From positions 1 through 34,219 of the forward strand of contig JAAYNW010000096.1 of NCBI GenBank assembly GCA_012520655.1: a stretch of DNA of 34,219 nt. The letters run 5' to 3'. A model generated the notes under the pieces. It was given only the letters and a program-made list of their open reading frames with translations. It was not told the origin of the DNA and made no database searches. This stretch comes from Clostridiales bacterium (GTDB taxonomy: Bacteria > Bacillota > Clostridia > Lachnospirales > Lachnospiraceae). A program made the translations under genes and the position numbers. Within the stretch, counting starts at the first letter, position 1. Every line of letters starts with the position of its first letter. Positions 23,616 through 32,376 of this stretch are shown here, one piece after another.

Positions 23616-25007
23616 ATGAATTTGACAGATATCAGAGACTTATACCGTGAACGCGGTCAATTTGCCGGAAAAGAAGTAACGATAGGGGGATGGATCAGAA
23701 GCCTTCGCGATTCAAAGACATTTGGTTTTATCGTAATAAATGACGGTACGTTCTTTGAACCGTTACAGGTTGTATACAGTGATAAGCTGGATAATTTTGA
23801 GCAAATAAGCAAGCTGAATGTGGGATCTGCAATCATTGTAAGAGGAACAATCGTAGAAACGCCTGAGGCGAAGCAGCCTTTTGAAATGCAGGCGGAGGAA
23901 ATCGTTGTGGAAGGTCCTTCCACTGCAGAATACCCATTACAGAAAAAGAGACACAGCTTCGAGTATCTGAGGACGGTCTCTCATCTACGTCCTCGTACAA
24001 ATACGTTTCAGGCGGTATTTCGTGTGCGTTCGTTAATCGCATATGCGATTCATACGTTTTTTATGGAGAGAGGGTTTGTTTATGTGCATACACCCCTCAT
24101 TACGGGAAGCGACTGCGAGGGTGCGGGAGAAATGTTCCAGGTAACTACGATGGATCTTCATGATATCCCGAAAAAAGAAGACGGAAGCATTGATTTCAGT
24201 AAAGATTTTTTCGGTAAGGCGACGAACCTTACAGTAAGCGGACAGCTGAATGTAGAAACTTATGCGTTTGCTTTCAAAAATGTATATACGTTCGGACCTA
24301 CTTTCCGCGCCGAGAATTCCAACACCACGAGGCACGCGGCTGAGTTCTGGATGATTGAGCCGGAAATCGCCTTTGCGGATTTAAAAGATGATATGATTCT
24401 TGCAGAATCTATGTTGAAGCATGTGATTCACTATGTACTAGATAATGCAAAGGAAGAAATGAACTTCTTTAACCAGTTTGTGGATAAAGGACTTATTGAA
24501 CGCCTTACGCATGTGCTTAACTCCGATTTCGGACATGTTACCTACACGGAAGCAATTAAGATTCTGGAGCAGCATAACGATGAATTTGAATATAAAGTAT
24601 TCTGGGGCTGCGACTTGCAGACAGAGCATGAAAGATATTTGACGGAAAAAGAATTCAAACGCCCGGTATTTGTAACCGATTATCCGAAAGAGATTAAAGC
24701 CTTTTATATGAAACTGAACGATGACGGAAAGACGGTTGCGGCTATGGATTGTCTCGTGCCGGGAATCGGCGAGATCATCGGAGGCAGTCAGAGAGAGGAT
24801 AATCTGGAGCTTCTCGAAAAGCGTATGGATGAGCTGGGACTTAACAAAGAAGATTACGATTTTTATCTGGACCTTAGAAAATACGGTTCCGTACGTCACG
24901 CCGGCTTTGGACTCGGATTCGAGAGATGCGTTATGTACCTGACGGGAATGAGCAATATCAGAGACGTTATTCCTTTCCCGAGAACCGTAAAAAACTGCGA
25001 TTTATAG
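23616..25007 (+). CDS. asnS: Asparagine--tRNA ligase
   Basis: A 463-residue class IIb aminoacyl-tRNA synthetase. It has an N-terminal OB-fold anticodon-binding domain ([24 protein letters not shown], about 20-43). The catalytic domain has motif 2 in [22 protein letters not shown] and motif 3 in [20 protein letters not shown], ending in [11 protein letters not shown], the characteristic AsnRS terminus. The residues [10 protein letters not shown] fit AsnRS rather than AspRS. GAGGGAG lies about 8 bases before the ATG. No T-box leader is visible in the 78-bp gap upstream. A cell-wall hydrolase gene follows 41 bp later. Confidence 0.97.
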   Translation: MNLTDIRDLYRERGQFAGKEVTIGGWIRSLRDSKTFGFIVINDGTFFEPLQVVYSDKLDNFEQISKLNVGSAIIVRGTIVETPEAKQPFEMQAEEIVVEGPSTAEYPLQKKRHSFEYLRTVSHLRPRTNTFQAVFRVRSLIAYAIHTFFMERGFVYVHTPLITGSDCEGAGEMFQVTTMDLHDIPKKEDGSIDFSKDFFGKATNLTVSGQLNVETYAFAFKNVYTFGPTFRAENSNTTRHAAEFWMIEPEIAFADLKDDMILAESMLKHVIHYVLDNAKEEMNFFNQFVDKGLIERLTHVLNSDFGHVTYTEAIKILEQHNDEFEYKVFWGCDLQTEHERYLTEKEFKRPVFVTDYPKEIKAFYMKLNDDGKTVAAMDCLVPGIGEIIGGSQREDNLELLEKRMDELGLNKEDYDFYLDLRKYGSVRHAGFGLGFERCVMYLTGMSNIRDVIPFPRTVKNCDL

Positions 25008-25048
25008 GAAAATGTTGTCCGTGCATATGAGACTTACAGGGGTTTACA

Positions 25049-26263
25049 ATGAAGAAAAGGGTTGTAAAAATAATCAGTGTAGCTATGGCTTTTATAATGA
25101 CGTTCCTTCCTCCGGGAACGGTATACGCCTCTACTATTGATGAGATAAAGAAACAACAGGCAGAAAACCAGAATAAACTGAATAATGTGCAGGGGCAGAT
25201 ATCCGGGCTTCAAGGTCAGCAAAGCAAGGTCAGCGGAGAGATTGACGAACTGGACGCCAATTTAGTGGAAATTATTGCCAGTGTGGATATTATCAAGGAT
25301 GAAATTGTAGAAAAGGAAGAACAGATAGATAAGACGGAAGCTGAATACGAGGAAGCGAAGAAGCAGGAGGAGGAGCAGTATGCCGCAATGAAGCTTCGCA
25401 TCAAATTCATGTATGAGCAGGGTGATGTTTCCTATGTACAGCTTCTAATTACGAGCAGCAGCCTCGGAGATATGGTAAATAAAGCGGATTATATAGAGCA
25501 GCTTTATGAATATGACAGGAAGATGCTAGAGGAATATCAAGCGGTTAAGGAGCATGTGCAGGAGGTATGGAACCGGTTAGAGGATGAGAAAGCGGAGCTG
25601 GAAGCATCCAAGCATGAGCTGGAAGAAGAACAGGCACATATGGAAGAACTGCTTGACGCGAAAAAAAAGGAATATGAGAATTATAATGTGCAAATAGCCA
25701 AGGCAAAGCAGGAAGCAGCTGCTTATAAGACGAAGATTAAGCAGCAGACGGCTGAAATTAAGAGATTAGAAGAAGAGGCAAGAAAAAAAGCGGAAGAGGA
25801 GAGAAAGAAAAGAGAAGCGGAAGCAGCTGCGGCAGCTTCCAATGGTGGAAGTTCTTCCGGCTCCTCATCGTCGGGTTCTTCTTCGGGAGGTTCTTCCGTG
25901 AGCATACCTTCAGGAGGCAGCAGCTCCGGTCAGGCAATAGCGTCTTACGCCTGTCAGTTTATCGGCAATCCCTATGTAGCAGGAGGAACGAGCCTTACGG
26001 ACGGAGCCGATTGTTCGGGATTTGTATGGCGCGTGTTTAAGGATAAGGGATATTCGGTGCCACGTACCTCATGGGAGATAAGAAATGCGGGGAGCGGAGT
26101 GGATTATTCTCAGGCTCAGCCGGGAGATATCATTTGTTATGCGGGACATGTGGGAATTTACATAGGAAATGGAAATATCGTGCATGCCAGCACAGAAAGA
26201 ACAGGGATTAAGATAACTTCGGCTACATATAAATCGATACTGTCTGTCAGAAGAATAGCATAA
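25049..26263 (+). CDS. Secreted coiled-coil NlpC/P60 peptidoglycan hydrolase (CwlO/PcsB-like)
   Basis: A 404-residue exported protein. The signal peptide ends near VYA-S (27). Residues 28-262 form long coiled coils (KLNNVQGQISGLQGQQSKV and later Glu/Lys-rich helices). A Gly/Ser linker (about 265-297) leads to a C-terminal NlpC/P60 domain. Catalytic residues are Cys322 (DCSGF), His367 (GHVGIYIG) and His379 (IVHAS). The domain cuts gamma-D-Glu to diamino-acid bonds in stem peptides. In CwlO, RipC and PcsB the coiled coil contacts FtsEX, which controls activity; the same layout suggests this here, but ftsEX is not in the window. AGGGG lies about 7 bases before the ATG. A terminator follows. Confidence 0.93.
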   Translation: MKKRVVKIISVAMAFIMTFLPPGTVYASTIDEIKKQQAENQNKLNNVQGQISGLQGQQSKVSGEIDELDANLVEIIASVDIIKDEIVEKEEQIDKTEAEYEEAKKQEEEQYAAMKLRIKFMYEQGDVSYVQLLITSSSLGDMVNKADYIEQLYEYDRKMLEEYQAVKEHVQEVWNRLEDEKAELEASKHELEEEQAHMEELLDAKKKEYENYNVQIAKAKQEAAAYKTKIKQQTAEIKRLEEEARKKAEEERKKREAEAAAAASNGGSSSGSSSSGSSSGGSSVSIPSGGSSSGQAIASYACQFIGNPYVAGGTSLTDGADCSGFVWRVFKDKGYSVPRTSWEIRNAGSGVDYSQAQPGDIICYAGHVGIYIGNGNIVHASTERTGIKITSATYKSILSVRRIA

Positions 26264-26273
26264 TTATGTAATT

Positions 26274-26338
26274 AAGGGACTACAGCAAAAGGATGAAAGA
26301 TATTTCCTGTTCATCTCATTTTTCTGCAGTCCCTTTTT
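26274..26338 (+). terminator. Intrinsic terminator after the NlpC/P60 gene
   Basis: AAGGGACTACAG (26274-26285) pairs with CTGCAGTCCCTT (26324-26335) with one mismatch, and continues inward with A/T pairs. The T-tract is 26334-26338. It lies ahead of the convergent lipoprotein gene and may serve both strands. Confidence 0.75.
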
Positions 26339-26381
26339 AAAAGGAACCGGTTCAACGTACCCGGCAATATATGGTTATGCG

Positions 26382-27224
26382 TTATTGTTGTACGGTGCCT
26401 ACACTGGTGATACCGATAATTCCAAGGATTCCATCGTCATCCACATCAAAAGTGATATTCGGTCCGCCGTCACCCATGACAAAGCCGGCACCCGTATATT
26501 CCAAATCAAAAAGATTGTAGTTGCCCATTCTTTCAACCAAGGCTTCCGTGAAGAGAGTTTCACTGTCCATATTTTTCAAAGTATTTACATCATCGACCGC
26601 ACCCTTAAACTCTCCTGTGTCCAGAAATACGGGAATATTAGTCAAACTGATGAGAGCATCCTTATCCATGTTCTTTACCGCATTAATAATTTTTATTGCA
26701 AAAGCATATTCTTCCACATAAATCCCGGTAATGAGAAAACTGTCCGAGAGCCCCACGAGAGATGCGTGTTCTTCATCAAGAGAGCCGGTATAGGTAATCG
26801 TCGCTATCTGGCCAATGGTAAGATATTTTAAGTTCCCCTGCACTCCGGACTCGGGAATTGTCAGGGAATAAATATTTCCCAAGGATGACTGTGCGGAAAC
26901 AGAATACTTAGTTGCGTCGGTTATAATACCCACGAAGCTGTGAATCTCGTCGTCCGTGGCCTGTGAGGAAGCCGGCACTACATCTGACGGGCTAGAAGCA
27001 GTGCTCGCCGATACATCCGGGTTCTCCGTCTCGAGAGAAGAAGCCGCGGTCTCTGCCTGCACATCGGACGATGCATCGGTTTGTGTCTCCTCTGCCGCAT
27101 CTTTTGAATCTTCTGTTTCTGTTTCCGTATTTTTATTTTCCTGCTCCTTTGCAGCTGTGCATCCGCTCATGGCAATACAGCCGATCATAAGGAGCGCAAG
27201 TAACCTTCCCGTGCCTTTTTTCAT
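26382..27224 (-). CDS. Lipoprotein of unknown function
   Basis: A 280-residue exported lipoprotein with signal peptide and lipobox MSGC (Cys22). Residues 23-92 are a Ser/Thr/Glu/Asp-rich, presumably disordered linker (TETETEDSKDAAEETQTDAS). The folded part has a small beta domain (about 93-160, FVGIITDATKYSVSAQSSLGNIYSLTIPE) and then an alpha/beta region with AIKIINAVKNMDKDALISLT and a C-terminal DVDDDGILGIIGI strand pair. I recognise no enzyme motif. On the minus strand GGAAGG lies about 10 bases before the ATG. It stands alone between the NlpC/P60 terminator and the dgt region. Confidence 0.78.
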   Translation of the reverse strand: MKKGTGRLLALLMIGCIAMSGCTAAKEQENKNTETETEDSKDAAEETQTDASSDVQAETAASSLETENPDVSASTASSPSDVVPASSQATDDEIHSFVGIITDATKYSVSAQSSLGNIYSLTIPESGVQGNLKYLTIGQIATITYTGSLDEEHASLVGLSDSFLITGIYVEEYAFAIKIINAVKNMDKDALISLTNIPVFLDTGEFKGAVDDVNTLKNMDSETLFTEALVERMGNYNLFDLEYTGAGFVMGDGGPNITFDVDDDGILGIIGITSVGTVQQ

Positions 27225-27456
27225 AATCGTACATCCTTCCTTTTATCAGAAGATATTATATAAATCTATTCTAATATATAATATACTATGGGTGGAAGGA
27301 ATGTCAATTCATGGAGGATATTACATACATAGTAAACCGGTGCTGTCGTTCGGGACGGGAAAAACTTGTATTTAGGATGAAAACGTAGTAAAGTTTTAGG
27401 AAAGAAGCGGAAAATGGTAATTTTCAGCAGGAACAAGCAGAAAGTGAGGGAGACGG

Positions 27457-28872
27457 ATGGAATGGCAGCGTCTATTGTGCGGAGATAGAATAAGAATGTA
27501 TAAAGGTAGCGGAAATTCGGGTGATTTGCGTACGGAATTCGAGAAGGATTATCACCGTATTATAGGAAGCGCCTCTTTCAGACGTTTACAGGATAAGACG
27601 CAGGTATTTCCTTTGGATAAAAGCGACTTTGTTAGGACGAGGCTGACGCATTCGCTGGAGGTATCCTCCTTTGCAAAATCGCTCGGACAAAATATATCAA
27701 AGAAAATATTACAGGATATAAAGGATCCTTCATTTAAGGAATCTTATCAGGCGGACATATGTGATATCCTGCAGTGTGCAGGATTATTGCACGATATCGG
27801 GAATCCGCCTTTCGGGCATTTTGGAGAAACTGTTATAAGAGAATGGTTTATAAAAAATCTAAGTAAGCTGACTTATGGTGAGAAGACGCTGGAAGAGCTT
27901 CTGCTGCCTCAGATGAAAGCGGACTTATACCATTTTGAAGGGAATACACAGGCTCTCAGGCTGGTAACAAAATTGCATTATCTGGTAGATGAGCACGGGA
28001 TGAATCTGACGAAGGGACTGCTCGGAACGATTATTAAGTATCCGGTATCCTCGCTTGAAATCAATAAAGAGAGCGGCGATATCAAAGATAAAAAAATGGG
28101 ATATTATTATGCGGAGAGAGATATTTTTGCAGACTTGCAGGAAACGCTTGGAACCCATGGGAAAAGGCACCCATTAACTTTCGTATTGGAAGCGGCGGAT
28201 GATATTGCATATAAAACGGCGGACATCGAAGATTCTTTCAAAAAGGGGCGGATATCCTACGGTCAACTAATACAGGAGCTGAAGGAGGGTGGTGTCGGCA
28301 GAAAGGAAGATGACGAATACTTAAGGCTTGTCGAGACGCTGGAGGAACGATATAACAGGGCGCTGGACAAAGGAATCGCCCAGCCGGAAGCGTATGCGGT
28401 ACAGAACTGGGTAATAAGAATCCAGGGGAGAATGATAGCCTGCGCGACCTATGGATTTACGAAGAACTATGCGGAGATCTTGAACGGTACATACAAAAAG
28501 GACTTGTTTTCCGGTACCAATATAGAACATATGGCATATATGTTAGGGGATATCGCTTACCGCTATGCGTTTATTTCGAAGCCGATTTTAAAACTGGAAG
28601 TCGCTGCGGAAACCATTATGAATTTTCTTCTGGATAAATTTGTGGATGCGGCGATTTATTATGATACAGACCGAAAGCTAAACGATGTACAGGAGAAAAT
28701 GATCGCCCTTATTTCCGACAATTATAAAGCGATTTACAATATATATGCAAAGGACAAGAATGAAATAGAAAGGTTATATTTAAGACTGCTGTTGGTGACA
28801 GATTTCATCTGCGGGATGACTGATAGCTATGCAAAGCTTTTGTACCAGGAGCTGAATGGCTTGCTGCAATAA
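27457..28872 (+). CDS. dgt: Deoxyguanosinetriphosphate triphosphohydrolase-like protein
   Basis: A 471-residue HD-domain protein of the dGTPase family, which splits dNTPs (dGTP in the prototype) to nucleoside and triphosphate. The N-terminal signature FRRLQDKTQVFPL is followed by RTRLTHSLEVSS with His65, then the HD pair in LLHDIGNPPFGHFGE (His112, Asp113, with His121), and AADDIAYKTADIEDSF with the fourth metal ligand. The length matches the longer dGTPase group. GAGGGAG precedes the ATG by 6 bases. It is followed by two further nucleotide or nucleic-acid hydrolases at 21 and 30 bp spacing, which suggests one operon for nucleotide or DNA turnover. The exact dNTP substrate is uncertain. Confidence 0.92.
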   Translation: MEWQRLLCGDRIRMYKGSGNSGDLRTEFEKDYHRIIGSASFRRLQDKTQVFPLDKSDFVRTRLTHSLEVSSFAKSLGQNISKKILQDIKDPSFKESYQADICDILQCAGLLHDIGNPPFGHFGETVIREWFIKNLSKLTYGEKTLEELLLPQMKADLYHFEGNTQALRLVTKLHYLVDEHGMNLTKGLLGTIIKYPVSSLEINKESGDIKDKKMGYYYAERDIFADLQETLGTHGKRHPLTFVLEAADDIAYKTADIEDSFKKGRISYGQLIQELKEGGVGRKEDDEYLRLVETLEERYNRALDKGIAQPEAYAVQNWVIRIQGRMIACATYGFTKNYAEILNGTYKKDLFSGTNIEHMAYMLGDIAYRYAFISKPILKLEVAAETIMNFLLDKFVDAAIYYDTDRKLNDVQEKMIALISDNYKAIYNIYAKDKNEIERLYLRLLLVTDFICGMTDSYAKLLYQELNGLLQ

Positions 28873-28893
28873 CAGCGGGAAAAGGGATTAATA

Positions 28894-29670
28894 ATGAAAA
28901 TAGATAGAAAAAAAGCAGAAACGACTTTTCAAAAGTATGTGGAAGCTTATGACATCCGGGATGAGAAGGTGCGGCTTAAAATAGAACATACCTATAGGGT
29001 AAGCACTTTGTGCGAAAAGATAGCAAGGTCACTCCATCTGTCTGAAGAGGATGTGGATCTGGCATGGCTGATAGGTCTTCTGCACGATATAGGGAGATTC
29101 GAGCAATTAAAAAACTATGGAACCTTCATCGATGATAAGTCGATCAATCACGCGCAGTACGGAGCGGAAATCCTTTTTTCTCAAGGTAAGATACGGGACT
29201 ACACGGAGGATCCTTCGGAGGATAAAGTAATATTTACGGCGGTAAGCTGCCATAACGCCTACCGTGTTCCTAATGAAATGGAGGCAAGGACGGAAATGTT
29301 CTGCCATATCATCAGGGATGCGGATAAGATAGATATCTTGAGGGTCAACGTGGACTTTCCCTTAGAAGAAATCTATAATGTGACGAGCGAAGAGCTGAGA
29401 TGCGGCCGGGTCACAAAAGAAGTGCTGGAATGCTTCGAGGAAGAAAAGGCGATATTCAGGAAGTTGAAAAAATCGGCGGTAGATAATGTTGTGGGACATA
29501 TTTCTCTGGTATACGAATTGGTATATCCGGTAAGTCTCGAACTCGTAGCGGAACAGGGATATCTGGATAAGCTGATGAACTTTGCCTCCGATAATCCGGT
29601 AACTGAGAAACAATTTGGGCGGATACGCGATAAAATGACAGAGTATGTCTTGCGGAAGCGGAAGCAGTAG
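28894..29670 (+). CDS. HD-domain metal-dependent phosphohydrolase
   Basis: A 258-residue cytoplasmic protein with a complete HD motif set: His32 (EHTYRV), His64-Asp65 (GLLHDIGRFEQ), a further HN pair in SCHNAYRVP, and the late Asp in IIRDADKIDILRV. This is the short, stand-alone HD family whose members hydrolyse phosphate esters of nucleotides or related compounds. The substrate is unknown. AAAGGG lies about 7 bases upstream of the ATG. Its position between dgt, another HD enzyme, and an exonuclease argues for a nucleotide substrate. Confidence 0.85.
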   Translation: MKIDRKKAETTFQKYVEAYDIRDEKVRLKIEHTYRVSTLCEKIARSLHLSEEDVDLAWLIGLLHDIGRFEQLKNYGTFIDDKSINHAQYGAEILFSQGKIRDYTEDPSEDKVIFTAVSCHNAYRVPNEMEARTEMFCHIIRDADKIDILRVNVDFPLEEIYNVTSEELRCGRVTKEVLECFEEEKAIFRKLKKSAVDNVVGHISLVYELVYPVSLELVAEQGYLDKLMNFASDNPVTEKQFGRIRDKMTEYVLRKRKQ

Positions 29671-29700
29671 GGAATAAAGTGCGGCGCGGAAAGAGGAAAA

Positions 29701-30384
29701 ATGAGATTGACAGAGAGAAAAAAAGGAAAGCGTTTAAACCGGTATGTGAAGGATTATGTAGTATTTGACTTGGAGACTACGGGTATCCATCAGGAGAGGG
29801 ATGCGATTATTGAAATATCCGCCATTAAAGTATGCAACAGCGAAATAACAGGAGAATATTCCACATTGGTAAATCCGAATAGGCATATTCCGGCCGGAGC
29901 GACGGCGGTGAACGGAATCACGGATGATATGGTAAAGGATGCGCCGGTTATCAGGGAAGCGATTGGAGAATTCATTAATTTCATCGGAGAAGATATTCTG
30001 GTCGGCCATAACATACATACCTTCGACACAAATTTCGTTTACGATGCGGCATGTTCTCAGCTCGGCCGGGAGATAAATAACGATTATATAGATACCTTGT
30101 ATATGGCCAGGAAGTGTCTGCCCCAGCTTCCTCATCATAAGCTGACTGATATTTCCAAGCATTTCCGCATTGAAACGGAAGGTGCGCACCGGGCGATGAA
30201 TGATTGCATTATGAATCAAAAGTGTTATGAAATGATGGGCAAACTAATGACCACATTGAAGATACAGGCGCCGGAACAGCGCTGCCCTATATGCGGCGGA
30301 ATGCTGTGCAGACGAAAAGGACGGTTCGGAGAATTCTACGGCTGCGATAATTTCCCGGAATGCAGGTATACGAGAAATGCTTAA
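29701..30384 (+). CDS. DNA polymerase III epsilon-like 3'-5' exonuclease with C-terminal topoisomerase-type zinc finger
   Basis: A 227-residue DEDDh exonuclease. Exo I is VFDLETTG (Asp23, Glu25), Exo II is [14 protein letters not shown], and Exo III is HRAMNDC with the catalytic His and Asp. The last 33 residues form a four-cysteine finger, CPICGG...[12 protein letters not shown] (195-221), of the type found at the C terminus of topoisomerase I, which should add DNA binding. Such a fusion would suit a stand-alone repair or processing nuclease rather than the replicative proofreader. The ATG has GAGG only 4 bases upstream, slightly short spacing, but no better start exists before the Exo I motif. 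It ends the dgt unit; the hairpin before spoIIID could terminate it. Confidence 0.88.
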   Translation: MRLTERKKGKRLNRYVKDYVVFDLETTGIHQERDAIIEISAIKVCNSEITGEYSTLVNPNRHIPAGATAVNGITDDMVKDAPVIREAIGEFINFIGEDILVGHNIHTFDTNFVYDAACSQLGREINNDYIDTLYMARKCLPQLPHHKLTDISKHFRIETEGAHRAMNDCIMNQKCYEMMGKLMTTLKIQAPEQRCPICGGMLCRRKGRFGEFYGCDNFPECRYTRNA

Positions 30385-30462
30385 GCGAACCAGGTAATTA
30401 TGTTAATAAATATTCTGCAAAATTAATTCTGTAGCTTTGCAAATAAGAATGAAAAAATACAG

Positions 30463-30491
30463 ACATAACCCCTCAGAATCTTTCATACAAT
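30463..30491 (+). promoter_or_regulatory. Candidate sigma-E promoter of spoIIID
   Basis: ACATAAC (30463-30469), a 14-bp spacer, then CATACAAT (30484-30491), a full match to the sigma-E -10 consensus. spoIIID is a known sigma-E gene in B. subtilis. The predicted start is near 30498, inside the loop/3' arm region of the hairpin described next. Confidence 0.65.
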
Positions 30492-30520
30492 GTAAAAAAG
30501 TATTCTGAGGGGATTTCTTT
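30469..30520 (+). terminator. Perfect 11-bp hairpin overlapping the spoIIID promoter and ribosome site
   Basis: CCCCTCAGAAT (30469-30479) pairs perfectly with ATTCTGAGGGG (30502-30512). The tail ATTTCTTTT is U-rich, so it can act as an intrinsic terminator for RNA arriving from the exonuclease gene. The 3' arm contains GAGGGG, the Shine-Dalgarno site of spoIIID. The sigma-E promoter spacer contains the 5' arm. Confidence 0.7.
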
Positions 30521-30786
30521 TGAAGGATTATATCGAAGAAAGAGCAATCGATATTGCTAATTATATTATCGAGAACAATGCCACTGTAAGACAGACGGCG
30601 AAGCAATTTGGAATTAGCAAATCTACGGTACATAAAGATGTCACAGACAGACTGAGACAAATTAATCCGGTGCTCGCAAAAGAAGCAAGGAAAGTTCTTG
30701 ATGTTAATAAATCCGAGCGCCATATCAGAGGTGGGCTTGCTACGAGAGAAAAATATTTACATCAGCATGAAATGGGAATACAATGA
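30520..30786 (+). CDS. spoIIID: Stage III sporulation transcriptional regulator SpoIIID
   Basis: An 88-residue DNA-binding protein with the characteristic MKDYIEERAIDIANYIIENN start, a helix-turn-helix (about 22-45, TVRQTAKQFGISKSTVHKDV) and a basic C-terminal helix (IRGGLATREKY). SpoIIID works in the mother cell to modulate sigma-E genes and help switch on sigma-K synthesis. The start is TTG at 30520: it gives exactly the family N terminus and GAGGGG lies 7 bases upstream. A sigma-E-type promoter and an unusual hairpin precede it. It is probably a single-gene unit; the MATE gene follows 53 bp later. Confidence 0.96.
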   Translation: MKDYIEERAIDIANYIIENNATVRQTAKQFGISKSTVHKDVTDRLRQINPVLAKEARKVLDVNKSERHIRGGLATREKYLHQHEMGIQ

Positions 30787-30839
30787 CATATGTGGATTTG
30801 TAAAGATAACGTAAAATCAAATAAAGGACAAAAGATAAA

Positions 30840-32186
30840 ATGCTGTTTTCCAATAAAGAACTCAAAAAGTTAATTCTTCCGCTGGTACTGGAGCAGTTTC
30901 TGGTTATTCTCGTAGGCATGATAGATATGATAATGGTTTCCGGTGTAGGGGAGGCGGCTGTATCCGGAGTATCCCTGGTGGACAATATTAATATACTTAT
31001 CATCAACATATCCGCGGCTATGGCTACCGGAGGTGCCGTAGTTGTCGGACATTTTCTCGGTCAGAAGGATACTGAGAACGCAGGAAGAGCAGCATGGCAG
31101 TTGATTTTTTTCTCTACTATAGTAGCCGCAATTATTTCCGTTTGTCTGGTGGTATGGCATAAACCGTTACTTCGCCTTATATTCGGACAAGTGGAAGAAG
31201 CGGTCATGTCCAGTGCCGTTACTTATATGACTATAACGGCAATTTCTATAACACCTCTGGCTGTATATAATTCATGTGCTGCTATTTTCCGCGCCATGAA
31301 CAGCGCAAAGACAACTATGTGGATTTCCATATTCATGAATATTGTACATGTAACTGTCAATTCTATCCTAATATACGGAGTGAAGATCGGCGTAGCCGGT
31401 GCAGCTATTTCCACAACCATATCCCGAACTTTGGCAGCAGCAATTATTCTATATCTCTTGTTAGATCCTAATAAATTAATTAATATTAAAGGTAAGGTTA
31501 CATGGAAAATTAACGGAGAGCTCATTAAGAAAATACTATATATCGGTATTCCCAATGGAATGGAGAACAGTCTGTTTCAATTGGGTAAAATAATGCTGCT
31601 TAGTCTTATATCTACCTTCGGAACTTATGCAATGGCGGCGAATGCGGTATGCAATACGCTGGCGGGCTTTAATATTCTTCCGGGACAAGCCATTAACCTT
31701 GCTCTTCTTTCCGTAGCTGCGGTCTGTGTGGGAGCGGGCGATTATAAACAGACGAGATATTATACAAAAAAGCTGCTGGTACTTGCTATCGCCTGTACCG
31801 GAGCAATTTCTTTACTGTTGCTCATATTTGCGCCGTGGATAATGAAAATATATAATTTAAGTTCTGAAGCGGAGGTGTTGGCTGTCAGAGTTATCCGATA
31901 TCATGCTGCAATGGCAGTATTATTATGGATGCCCTCTTTTACTACTCCCAATACGCTGCGTGCAGCAGGGGATGTGGTATGGACTATGGTTATAGCTATC
32001 GGTTCCATGTGGACATTCCGTATTCTTACGGCATATGCTTTCAGCAATTATTTCGAACTGGGACTTATGGGAGTATGGATTGCCATGACTATAGATTGGG
32101 CATTCCGGGCGATTTGCTATGAATACCGCTTTCATGGGTGCAAGTGGGAGCATTGCATGACGGAGAAGATAGAGCATAGCGGATAA
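30840..32186 (+). CDS. MATE-family multidrug/sodium antiporter
   Basis: A 448-residue integral membrane protein with about 12 hydrophobic helices and two MatE repeats. Family features include LPLVLEQFLVILVGMIDMIMVSGVGEAAVSGVSLVDNI near the N terminus, AATGGAVVVGHFLGQKD after helix 2, and the second-half equivalents GIPNGMENSLFQLGKIM and LPGQAINLALLSVAAVCVGAGD. MATE proteins export organic cations or other small molecules in exchange for Na+ or H+. The substrate cannot be inferred. AAGGA lies about 11 bases before the ATG. No T-tailed terminator is visible before the guaA promoter. Confidence 0.9.
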   Translation: MLFSNKELKKLILPLVLEQFLVILVGMIDMIMVSGVGEAAVSGVSLVDNINILIINISAAMATGGAVVVGHFLGQKDTENAGRAAWQLIFFSTIVAAIISVCLVVWHKPLLRLIFGQVEEAVMSSAVTYMTITAISITPLAVYNSCAAIFRAMNSAKTTMWISIFMNIVHVTVNSILIYGVKIGVAGAAISTTISRTLAAAIILYLLLDPNKLINIKGKVTWKINGELIKKILYIGIPNGMENSLFQLGKIMLLSLISTFGTYAMAANAVCNTLAGFNILPGQAINLALLSVAAVCVGAGDYKQTRYYTKKLLVLAIACTGAISLLLLIFAPWIMKIYNLSSEAEVLAVRVIRYHAAMAVLLWMPSFTTPNTLRAAGDVVWTMVIAIGSMWTFRILTAYAFSNYFELGLMGVWIAMTIDWAFRAICYEYRFHGCKWEHCMTEKIEHSG

Positions 32187-32211
32187 ATCGAAATAAATAA
32201 AAGATGATTGA

Positions 32212-32254
32212 GAAACAAGAGGGTTTGACAAGGCTTTCTTGTTTCCTATATAAT
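32212..32254 (+). promoter_or_regulatory. Strong sigma-A promoter of guaA within an inverted repeat
   Basis: Perfect TTGACA (32225-32230), an 18-bp spacer, perfect TATAAT (32249-32254). A 9-bp inverted repeat, GAAACAAGA (32212-32220) with TCTTGTTTC (32237-32245), brackets the -35 box. It could be an operator or, in read-through RNA, a hairpin. The leader of about 115 nt contains no purine riboswitch that I can recognise. Confidence 0.8.
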
Positions 32255-32376
32255 AGAAACGCACGATTGGAATGCATTGTGACACATTAGAATTACAAAG
32301 ATAAAAAATTAAACAGCATGCCCTGATATTTTCAGTATTTTTTATGCCTTGGGCGAATCGAAAGGACATATTAAGA

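Noticed and set aside
27225..27456. Promoter for dgt or for the minus-strand lipoprotein in the AT-rich gap
   Set aside because: Several TATAAT-like strings occur, but none has a convincing -35 box at the right distance on either strand.
32261..32376. Purine riboswitch or attenuator in the guaA leader
   Set aside because: The conserved purine-riboswitch core was not found; the CTGA/TCAG hairpin with a T-run (about 32320-32338) is only 4 bp.
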